Below, piece by piece: positions 7,173 through 11,960 of a stretch of DNA of 11,960 nucleotides. The position numbers were made by a program, and so were the translations under genes. Position 1 is the first letter of the stretch. Each line of letters starts with the position of its first letter. The stretch comes from Candidatus Parabacteroides intestinavium (lineage in GTDB: Bacteria > Bacteroidota > Bacteroidia > Bacteroidales > Tannerellaceae): assembly GCA_019118725.1 (NCBI GenBank), contig DWYO01000333.1:1-11960 (forward strand), in the 5' to 3' direction. The notes beneath the pieces are model-generated. The model ran no database searches. It was not told the origin of the DNA and saw only the letters and a list, made by a program, of their open reading frames with translations.

Positions 7173-7919
7173 TCACGCATGCGGAATGGGGATTTTAACA
7201 CGAATATAAGGTTGCAAGAAAACGGGTCCCAACAATCCGGAAGGCAATAATTCAATATCCGGCTTCCAGTAATCCCATGTTGTGATACAAGCATCCGAAA
7301 CGATGGGCTTATCATCCGGCAGGAGATGATTGCGGAACGAATGCCCGGACAAAGATTTCAACGCCAACTCGTCCAGCTTGATTTCTTGTTCCGGTTTAGG
7401 AAAAGCAAACACCGCAATATCCCGATAATAATCATGACGAACGGTTGGTTGAGGCAATTTACCCCGAAAGGTTTTTCCGCCCACACACAAGGTATCAGAA
7501 TAAACAATCTGTTGCATCGCATATTCCGGAGTTATCCAAGGGCCTCCGGTTGATGACCAGCCCGCACTATTATTTAATCCGATTTCCATTCCCAAACGCT
7601 TCGCCTCTGAGACGGCAAAAGCCAACATATCCAGCCATTCGGGGCTTAGGTATTTAAGCGTACCGTTAGGAATCCCCATGTCAACATTGAACAATTGCGC
7701 CTCTTGGATTCCCAACCGGTGCATAGCTTCTAAATCAGCAATGATCCCCTCCCGGGAAACATGCCCATTTACCCAATGCCACCACGTACGTGCTTTGGCC
7801 TCGGCCGGAGGATTGCTAAATCCGGAAGCTAAAATATCTTCTTCTGCCAATGATTCAAACGGACTTATAAGGGTAACAAATCCCATTAACACAACAAATA
7901 AAACCAGATGTCTGCTCAT
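7173..7919 (-). pseudogene. Internally deleted GH106-type alpha-L-rhamnosidase remnant
   Basis: The reading frame is intact at 248 residues, but GH106 enzymes are usually around 1000 residues. Residues 1-25 are a signal peptide ending near ESLAEE. Residues 33-175 are the start of the GH106 catalytic region (RTWWHWVNGHVSREGIIADL, LFNVDMGIPNG, LSPEWLDMLAFAVSEAKRLG, GWSSTGGPWITPEYAMQQIV, DIAVFAFPKP). At about residue 210 the sequence passes directly into what looks like the extreme C-terminus of the same family (TTWDYWKPDIELLPSGLLGPV). This is an in-frame loss of most of the gene, including the part of the barrel where the catalytic glutamates are expected. The product could be secreted but should have no rhamnosidase activity. 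It lies directly upstream of the sigma/FecR pair. The family assignment is by recognition. The deletion is inferred from the juxtaposed ends and could also be an assembly collapse. Confidence 0.75.
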
Positions 7920-8106
7920 ATAACCATGGTATTTAAAAATACGATCTATGTTCTCAGAGGCTAAAGTTACAGAGATTTATTATATGATGAATGTTTTTTG
8001 CAAGGAATATGTCTGCAAACTTCTGAAGCACCTCTCTCCCAAGCGTGTGTCCTATAAGCGGAATTGAGGCACAAGAGAACTTGACTTTTTCTTATTGCAT
8101 TGCCTT
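7920..8106. other. Non-coding stretch upstream of the GH106 remnant
   Basis: This is the left part of the 416-base gap between the divergent GH106 remnant and tsaE. I see no gene or RNA in it. On the minus strand TAACTTTA and TATTTTTA resemble the -7 box but end in A instead of G, and neither has a well-placed TTTG upstream. The promoter of the remnant is therefore unclear. Confidence 0.5.
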
Positions 8107-8280
8107 AGAAGCTGTTTTGAATTTCTTCGGAAAATATTTATGCAGCTTTTTCTAAATTTGTTTCCGGTCTTTTTCTCCGTTCTTATTCGTCACATAGCCC
8201 TCTATGCTCCTCATAAGAACAAATAAAAATCCTCGAAATCATTCTTTATAAAAAGCTGGAATAAATTCAAAACAGCTTCT
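8107..8280. repeat. Large palindromic intergenic element with 18-bp perfect terminal inverted repeats
   Basis: The ends are exact inverted copies: AGAAGCTGTTTTGAATTT at 8107-8124 and its complement at 8263-8280. The centre is a nested perfect hairpin: GTTCTTAT (8179-8186) pairs with ATAAGAAC (8213-8220), and inside it CATAG (8193-8197) pairs with CTATG (8202-8206). Between ends and centre the arms match imperfectly, for example CAGCTTTTT near 8143-8151 against AAAAAGCTG near 8250-8258. The whole 174 bp could fold into one long cruciform or RNA hairpin. It carries no open reading frame of note. The right arm resembles the solo arm at 3614-3685. I cannot see target-site duplications. A MITE- or REP-like element is the likeliest reading; a bidirectional terminator role is possible but would not explain the dispersed copy. 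Confidence 0.8.
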
Positions 8281-8302
8281 TATAAATCTCGTGATTTATA
8301 TA

Positions 8303-8310
8303 TAAATTTG
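8303..8310 (+). promoter_or_regulatory. Likely promoter -7 box for tsaE
   Basis: TAAATTTG fits the Bacteroidetes -7 consensus TAnnTTTG and lies 25 nt before the tsaE ATG. A good -33 TTTG is not seen at the expected place; the region is the T-rich edge of the palindromic element, TTCT at 8277-8280. This is a plausible but incomplete promoter. Confidence 0.45.
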
Positions 8311-8335
8311 CATCCAACACGAAAAAAATAAGATT

Positions 8336-8755
8336 ATGCAGACGATACAGATTCAGAGTTTAGATACGATCCGTGAGGCAGCCCGGGAGTTTATCAGCGG
8401 GATGGACGACCGTACTGTGTTTGCCTTTCACGGGAATATGGGAGCCGGGAAAACTACGTTTATCAAGGCTATTTGCGAAGAGCTGGGGGTAGAGGACGTG
8501 ATTAATAGTCCGACCTTTGCCATTATCAACGAATACCGTTCGTCTACGACCGGCGAATTGATTTATCATTTCGATTTCTATCGGATCAACAAGTTGAGCG
8601 AGGCGGAGGATATCGGTACGGAAGATTATTTCTATAGTGGCGCGCTTTGCTTTATCGAATGGCCGGAAAAGATCGAGGAGTTGTTGCCCGGTGATGTGGT
8701 GGATGTTACGATTACCGAAAATCCGGACGGGACGAGAAACGTCACAATTAATTAA
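8336..8755 (+). CDS. tsaE: tRNA (adenosine(37)-N6)-threonylcarbamoyltransferase complex ATPase subunit
   Basis: This 139-residue P-loop ATPase works with TsaB and TsaD to place threonylcarbamoyl on A37 of tRNAs that read ANN codons, in the cytoplasm. The Walker A motif GNMGAGKTTF is at residues 33-42. The family-specific SPTF (58-61), HFDFYR (78-83, Walker B-like) and EWPE (108-111) motifs are all present. Length and start agree with the family, and no in-frame alternative is preferable. It is divergent from the GH106 remnant and separated from it by the palindromic element. The downstream Imm17-like gene begins after only 11 nt, so the two are almost certainly co-transcribed. Partner subunits are not in the window, which is usual. 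Confidence 0.96.
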   Translation: MQTIQIQSLDTIREAAREFISGMDDRTVFAFHGNMGAGKTTFIKAICEELGVEDVINSPTFAIINEYRSSTTGELIYHFDFYRINKLSEAEDIGTEDYFYSGALCFIEWPEKIEELLPGDVVDVTITENPDGTRNVTIN

Positions 8756-8766
8756 CTCCGATACTC

Positions 8767-8979
8767 ATGACACCTTCTGAATACATCATCCTGATTCTTT
8801 TTATCCTATTGGGATTATTCTCGATAATCGCCGCAATAGGGAATATGGATTGGTATTTCCAGACAGAGGGGGCCCGCTTTTTTGTCCGGTATTTCGGGCG
8901 CATTGGTGCACGCGTCTTTTATGTCCTGCTGGGATTGGCCCTGATAGCGTGCGGAGTTGCAGGGTTTATTTATTGGTAG
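8767..8979 (+). CDS. Imm17-family-like small two-helix membrane protein
   Basis: This 70-residue protein has two hydrophobic segments (about residues 5-24 and 48-68). They flank a conserved-looking polar loop, GNMDWYFQTEGARFFVRYFG followed by RIGARVFYVLLG. The WD/DW-F...ARFFVR-FGR-GARIFY pattern is what I associate with the Imm17 family (immunity protein 17) in Bacteroidetes. The start is 11 nt after the tsaE stop codon, so it is translated from the tsaE transcript. There is no polymorphic toxin, Rhs element or secretion cassette around it, so an immunity role is not supported by context here. It may be a small membrane protein with a housekeeping role that carries the family name by homology. 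Family assignment is by recognition of the pattern and has not been verified by a profile search. Confidence 0.75.
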   Translation: MTPSEYIILILFILLGLFSIIAAIGNMDWYFQTEGARFFVRYFGRIGARVFYVLLGLALIACGVAGFIYW

Positions 8980-8992
8980 GAAGTTAGAAGGG

Positions 8993-9032
8993 AGAAGTTA
9001 GAAGGTTGGGATGCCAACATCTTCTAACTTCT
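8993..9032. terminator. Strong hairpin between convergent genes, with a preceding tandem repeat
   Basis: AGAAGTTAGAAG (8993-9004) pairs perfectly with CTTCTAACTTCT (9021-9032). A further GTTGG/CCAAC stem (9005-9009 with 9014-9018) continues it with only a two-base bulge and a GATG loop. It sits between the Imm17-like gene (ends 8979) and the converging esterase gene (ends 9052) and probably ends both transcripts. The U-tract is poor on the plus strand, while an A-run at about 9045-9051 lies on the other side. GAAGTTAGAAGG occurs twice in tandem with a 14-bp period (8980-8991 and 8994-9005). Confidence 0.65.
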
Positions 9033-9051
9033 TGCTTCTTAGTATAAAAAA

Positions 9052-9840
9052 CTACAACTCATGTTGGAACATCCAGCTCAGGTAATCCGGTTCGGCAAAG
9101 GCATTATCCCAACTATTGTGTTTCACTCCGGGATATTCTTTATAGCGCACATCTGCCTTTATCTTTTGTAACGTAGCATAAGCATCACGAGACCATTGCG
9201 GATTGACCGTATCATCATCGGTTCCATGATAAATGCTGAATGCTGTTTTCCCTTTGAAATTCTCCAAGCGTTGCAGATTCGTACCTCCGCAGATGGGAGA
9301 TGCAGCCGCAAAGAAATTGGGATAGCGCAAGACGGCATCGAACGTTCCCATTCCTCCCATCGAAAGGCCGGTGATATAGATGCGTTTCGTATCGACAATA
9401 CCTTTAGCAATGTAAGTGTCTACCATTTCCTTTACGGCTTTCATAGCCGGAGTGGCCGGTGCGTTGTATGGGAAAAAGCGTTTCCCATTATTTTTACTGG
9501 GATGTATGTAGGGCGACCAGGTCTCTCCTTCCGGACATTGCGGAGCAATAATGATAGCCGGGTATCGGGATTGTGTCTCATACGAGGCGAACATATCCCC
9601 GCCATGCCGTAGCTGGGCTTCGTTATCATGCCCCCGTTCTCCGGCTCCATGCAAGAACAGAATCACCGGATATTGTTTTTCCGGAGAATAATCCAGCGGA
9701 TAAAGAATACGATAATTCAATTGATATCCACTACTTGCCGTGAATTGTTTTTTCAAGAAACTTGCCTTGTCTCCGGCATACATGTTCAATGATGCGATCA
9801 AGCAGATGAACAGCATCATCCATTCCTTACGTGTTTTCAT
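9052..9840 (-). CDS. Secreted alpha/beta-hydrolase, carboxylesterase/predicted peptidase (COG4099-like)
   Basis: This 262-residue protein has a Sec signal peptide (residues 1-22, KTRKEWMMLFICLIASLNMY, then AG), so it should act in the periplasm or outside the cell. The alpha/beta-hydrolase parts are clear. The oxyanion-loop motif is FLHGAGERG (62-70). The nucleophile elbow is GLSMGGMG with Ser160. The acid is in HGTDDDTV (Asp208-210) and the base is His241 in GVKHNSWDNA. The TWSPYIHP and ICGGTNL segments match esterases related to feruloyl and acetyl-xylan esterases and to the phospholipase/carboxylesterase group. The substrate is not decided by sequence; a carbohydrate-linked ester is a reasonable guess for this group of bacteria. 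It has its own consensus promoter (9866-9897) and stands alone, convergent with tsaE and the Imm17-like gene and downstream of the MATE gene on the same strand. Confidence 0.88.
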   Translation of the reverse strand: MKTRKEWMMLFICLIASLNMYAGDKASFLKKQFTASSGYQLNYRILYPLDYSPEKQYPVILFLHGAGERGHDNEAQLRHGGDMFASYETQSRYPAIIIAPQCPEGETWSPYIHPSKNNGKRFFPYNAPATPAMKAVKEMVDTYIAKGIVDTKRIYITGLSMGGMGTFDAVLRYPNFFAAASPICGGTNLQRLENFKGKTAFSIYHGTDDDTVNPQWSRDAYATLQKIKADVRYKEYPGVKHNSWDNAFAEPDYLSWMFQHEL

Positions 9841-9865
9841 TTTTTCGATATTAAAATTGTTTCTT

Positions 9866-9897
9866 CAAAGATACGCATAATCTTTGAAATAAACAAA
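9866..9897 (-). promoter_or_regulatory. Consensus Bacteroidetes promoter of the esterase gene
   Basis: On the minus strand a -33 TTTG (9897-9894) and a -7 TATCTTTG (9873-9866) are separated by 20 nt, a full match to TTTG/TAnnTTTG with normal spacing. The start codon at 9840 lies about 25 nt downstream of the -7 box. Confidence 0.8.
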
Positions 9898-9906
9898 ACA
9901 AGGTAT

Positions 9907-9929
9907 CAAGCTGGCCAACTGAAGCCTTG
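9907..9929 (-). terminator. Possible terminator of the MATE transporter gene
   Basis: On the minus strand, just after the MATE stop codon, CAAGGCT can pair with AGCTTG (one bulged G) around a loop of about ten bases. The sequence TACCTTGTTTTGTTTATTTC follows and is U-rich when transcribed. The stem is short and alternative pairings exist, so the call is tentative. The U-rich part overlaps the esterase promoter. Confidence 0.35.
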
Positions 9930-9933
9930 TCAA

Positions 9934-11295
9934 CTAACGAACCCAATACCTGCGATAGGCATAAAACAGAATAATCAAAAACGAAGTAGAGATTTCAGCC
10001 ACGGGCATAGCCAGCCATATCCCCGGTTCGCCAAGCAGGCGAGGAACTATCAGGAAACTGGGAACCAACAAGACGAATCCGCGTAGCAAGGCGAAGAACG
10101 TGGCGGGCTTGATTCGTTCCACACTTTGAAAATAGCCTACGGACGTAAGGTTGATGATAAACGCAATGAATCCTATAGCAAATAAAGGAAAGCCCTGAAT
10201 GGCTATCTGTGCGGCCGAAGTTTGTAAATCGATAAACATTCCTACCAGGATATCCGGTATGACCATGAATATCCCGGAAACAATGACTCCACAAACAATG
10301 GCCGTGATGAGCGCCTCCTTTTCCGTTTCACGGGTACGTATCGTATTTCCCAATCCGAAATTATAACTGATGATGGGTTGCGCCGATTGGGCGATGGCAT
10401 TCCCCACCATGAAGATGAACGGGGTATAATAACAGGCAATGCCAAAAGCTCCTACCCCTTCGTCTCCCAAATAAAGCATAAACACCTGATTCCCCATGAA
10501 CATAAGTACCGCCATAGTAGCTTCGCCCAGCAAGGCCGATGAGCCTATCCGGCATTGATATCCTATATTGCGCACGCTAAACCGGATACTCTTCCGACTC
10601 ATCTTCAACGGGAGCAGACGGAGCTTATTGGCAAAGAACAAAAGATAGGCCAGCGCGATTAGTCCTCCTATCGCCGTGCTGATAGAAGTCGCAAACGCAG
10701 CTCCCATAATTCCCCATCCGAAAGGGAACATGAATAACCAGTCCAACAGGACATTAAGAAATGCCGCCACCAAGCTGCATGTCATGGCCAGTTTGGGGGC
10801 TCCGTCCAGGCGTATCACGAAAAGAGCAACCGCCGTCCACATCATAAATACCCACGAAGGGACATACCATATCATATATTCCTTGACCATAGGCAGAAGA
10901 TGTTCGGACGAGCCCAACAGACGGGCGGTCTCATCCGGGAACCCCAGCATCGCGATGGTCGGGAAAGCGATGATAATCGTCACGAAAAGCATGGCTTGCG
11001 TAACATTCAGCCGGGCGACCTTTTGTCTCCCACGGGATAAATGAATAGAAGACACCACCGAACATCCCGTGCCGATCATCAGTCCGATGCCGGTCATCAG
11101 CATCTGAACCGGAATAACGATATTGATCGCGGCAATGCCTTCACTCCCCACACTATGCCCTACGAATATGCCATCAATAGCCGTTACGGCCGACATGCCC
11201 AGCATACCGAGCAAAGTCGGGAAAAACAATTTCCGAAACAAGATAGAAACCTTTACGGTTCCGAAGTCAATCGCATCAATTTCTTTCTCTTTCAT
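9934..11295 (-). CDS. MATE-family multidrug/cation efflux transporter
   Basis: This 453-residue inner-membrane protein has the two six-helix bundles typical of MATE antiporters. The N-terminal half carries LFFPTLLGMLGMSAVTAIDG and IFVGHSVGSEGIAAINIVIP, the helix 1-2 signature. The second half repeats the pattern with GEATMAVLMFMGNQVFMLYL, GDEGVGAFGIA and QSAQPIISYNFGLG. The closest well-known relatives are MepA/DinF-type exporters that use a sodium or proton gradient to expel cationic drugs or metabolites; the substrate is not predictable. Length is normal and the ATG at 11295 precedes a good start, MKEKEIDAIDFG. The gene is transcribed leftward. The nearest clear promoter is about 200 nt upstream (11500-11531), with a terminator-like hairpin between promoter and gene, so attenuation of transcription in the leader is a real possibility. 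Confidence 0.95.
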   Translation of the reverse strand: MKEKEIDAIDFGTVKVSILFRKLFFPTLLGMLGMSAVTAIDGIFVGHSVGSEGIAAINIVIPVQMLMTGIGLMIGTGCSVVSSIHLSRGRQKVARLNVTQAMLFVTIIIAFPTIAMLGFPDETARLLGSSEHLLPMVKEYMIWYVPSWVFMMWTAVALFVIRLDGAPKLAMTCSLVAAFLNVLLDWLFMFPFGWGIMGAAFATSISTAIGGLIALAYLLFFANKLRLLPLKMSRKSIRFSVRNIGYQCRIGSSALLGEATMAVLMFMGNQVFMLYLGDEGVGAFGIACYYTPFIFMVGNAIAQSAQPIISYNFGLGNTIRTRETEKEALITAIVCGVIVSGIFMVIPDILVGMFIDLQTSAAQIAIQGFPLFAIGFIAFIINLTSVGYFQSVERIKPATFFALLRGFVLLVPSFLIVPRLLGEPGIWLAMPVAEISTSFLIILFYAYRRYWVR

Positions 11296-11314
11296 AATTT
11301 CTTTCTTTTAGTTG

Positions 11315-11346
11315 GACGAGCAGACAAGTAAACAAGTAGACAAGGC
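11315..11346. repeat. Four degenerate 8-bp tandem units in the MATE leader
   Basis: On the plus strand the units are GACGAGCA, GACAAGTA, AACAAGTA and GACAAGGC, in register with no gap. They lie 20-51 nt before the MATE start codon, within the predicted 5' untranslated region. They could arise by slippage and vary in copy number. Confidence 0.7.
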
Positions 11347-11392
11347 ATATTCCCTATGCTTTGAGATCTTATCTATTTGTCTCTTCACTTTA

Positions 11393-11446
11393 TAAAAAAT
11401 GCCGGACAAGTCTGATTGGTTTTACCCAGTCATCTTATCCGGCATT
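11393..11446 (-). terminator. Intrinsic terminator upstream of the MATE gene
   Basis: AATGCCGGA (11398-11406) pairs perfectly with TCCGGCATT (11438-11446). The stem continues inward with AAG/CTT after one mismatch, and then TGATTGG with CCCAGTCA (one wobble), giving one long imperfect hairpin. On the minus strand it is followed by TTTTTTATA, the U-tract expected of a factor-independent terminator. On the plus strand no U-tract follows. The orientation therefore fits the leftward leader transcript started near 11495. Confidence 0.75.
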
Positions 11447-11495
11447 CTTCGTTGCCCTCCGATGAGGATTACAAAACACACCTTATCGTTATGCG
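11393..11495 (-). ncRNA. Candidate leader RNA (attenuator/riboswitch-like) or small RNA before the MATE gene
   Basis: This is the predicted transcript between the promoter at 11500-11531 and the U-tract of the terminator, roughly 100 nt. It holds a small hairpin, CCTC-ATCG-GAGG (11457-11468), that would hide a GGAGGG sequence. It also holds a seven-codon ORF (11445-11422) that overlaps the terminator stem. I do not recognise it as TPP, FMN, SAM, cobalamin, guanidine-I or fluoride, judging only from remembered consensus bases. Two readings remain: a conditional leader controlling read-through into the MATE gene, or an independent small RNA. Confidence 0.45.
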
Positions 11496-11499
11496 GGTG

Positions 11500-11531
11500 C
11501 AAAGGTGGGACAAATCATTCATGTGTGCAAA
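11500..11531 (-). promoter_or_regulatory. Bacteroidetes-type promoter for the leader RNA and probably the MATE gene
   Basis: On the minus strand a -33 TTTG (11531-11528) is followed after 20 nt by CACCTTTG (11507-11500), a one-base departure from TAnnTTTG. The continuation, CACCTTTGCACC, is a form I associate with strong Bacteroides promoters. The start would be near 11495. I saw no comparable promoter between the terminator and the MATE start codon. Confidence 0.65.
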
Positions 11532-11960
11532 TAAGTTGGCTGATTTTTTTAGTTTATTCCCTTCTACCTGATTTATCAAAATGACAAAACGTCAAAATAC
11601 CTACCTAAATACGCCCGTTTTTTGGCACGCAGGTCAGTTTTTTTCCGGAGATGCCCTTCTCAAAGAGTTAAAAAGCTACTTTTTCAAGCTAATTTATTGG
11701 ATAATATGGATTTATCGAAGAAAATCCTCATCCGGAAAAATCTTCATTTTAGAAGAAATCAGCGCAATTTTTTGAGAAAATGAAAGGACTTTCCGCCTCA
11801 GGAACCATCATTCTCGGGGAAACAAGGGAGCTTTCCCCCAAAAGATGCCTATGTTTCGGAAATTTGCCAGGCCTATTTGAAAGAAAAGTTCGCATACTTT
11901 TGAAAAAAAGATAGGCATAAATCTGTTGAAAATCCGGGATAAAGGGAAGAAAAACCTCCT
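11532..11960. other. Non-coding AT-rich stretch with small inverted repeats
   Basis: I see no convincing gene on either strand. Short symmetric sequences are TGAC-N5-GTCA (about 11581-11593), AAAAAG-CTA-CTTTTT (about 11670-11684), ATGCCTAT/ATAGGCAT (11845-11852 and 11912-11919) and AAAAGT/ACTTTT (11885-11890 and 11897-11902). A reading frame from an ATG at 11780 stays open to the right edge (60 codons) but has low-complexity Lys-rich content and no recognisable motif. The stretch may be the upstream region of a gene beyond the window. Confidence 0.5.

Noticed and set aside
9196..9612. 138-residue plus-strand ORF opposite the esterase
   Set aside because: It is antisense to a clear alpha/beta-hydrolase with its catalytic residues in place; the ORF has no domain features.
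10676..11044. 122-residue plus-strand ORF opposite the MATE gene
   Set aside because: It is a shadow of the MATE coding frame; its Arg/Asn-rich composition is typical of antisense reading.
11620..11660. TTGGCACG resembling a sigma-54 -24 element, with an upstream TGAC-N5-GTCA
   Set aside because: The -12 TTGC element is missing at the required spacing (TCAG is there instead) and no gene is seen just downstream.
11581..11775. 64-residue ORF on the plus strand
   Set aside because: Composition is unlike the neighbouring genes, no motif or domain is recognisable, and it lies in AT-rich non-coding sequence.
11780..11960. Plus-strand ORF beginning MKGLSASGTIILGETREL, open to the edge
   Set aside because: It is only 60 codons, with a Lys-rich low-complexity end and no recognisable family; it is not enough to call a gene.
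1..11960. CRISPR array, tRNA, rRNA, integrase or insertion-sequence transposase
   Set aside because: No regularly spaced repeats, no tRNA-like cloverleaf and no recombinase or transposase motifs were seen on either strand.

Overview
The window looks like chromosomal DNA of a gut or host-associated Bacteroidales, most likely a Parabacteroides-like organism. The signs are a PorW/SprE type IX secretion lipoprotein, an ECF sigma factor/FecR anti-sigma pair, a GH106-type rhamnosidase remnant, an Imm17-family small protein, and several promoters of the Bacteroidetes form (TTTG at -33, TAnnTTTG at -7) with little reliance on Shine-Dalgarno sequences. The genus is inferred from gene content and general composition; there is no rRNA to confirm it.

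Left part (1-5442, all on the minus strand): aroA (EPSP synthase), a small membrane-anchored acidic protein of unknown function, a zinc/manganese-type ABC-3 permease without its ATPase or binding protein, and a TTG-initiated porW/sprE gene that runs off the left edge. They are closely spaced and probably share at least part of one transcript started by the promoter just upstream of aroA. That promoter lies inside the longest aroA reading frame and so fixes a shorter start at 5389.

Middle part (5575-7919, minus strand): a glycoside hydrolase family 106 gene that has lost its middle in frame, followed by an ECF sigma factor and a FecR anti-sigma factor. No SusC/SusD pair follows; aroA does. I read this as a worn-down polysaccharide utilisation locus with an orphan regulator pair.

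Right of the GH remnant (7920-8335) is a non-coding stretch holding a large palindromic element with perfect 18-bp ends (8107-8280). A diverged single arm of the same repeat lies at 3614-3685, directly after the stop codon of the unknown membrane protein. Next come tsaE (t6A tRNA modification ATPase) and a 70-residue Imm17-like membrane protein on the plus strand, a hairpin terminator, then on the minus strand a secreted alpha/beta-hydrolase with its own consensus promoter and a MATE efflux transporter.

Upstream of the MATE gene there is a good minus-strand promoter (11500-11531), then a roughly 100-nt leader ending in a long hairpin with a U-tract (11393-11446), still about 100 nt short of the MATE start. 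I see no second clear promoter between that terminator and the gene. This is the best candidate in the window for an undescribed element: a transcription attenuator or riboswitch-like leader, or a stand-alone small RNA. The last 430 bases (11532-11960) hold no gene I can support.
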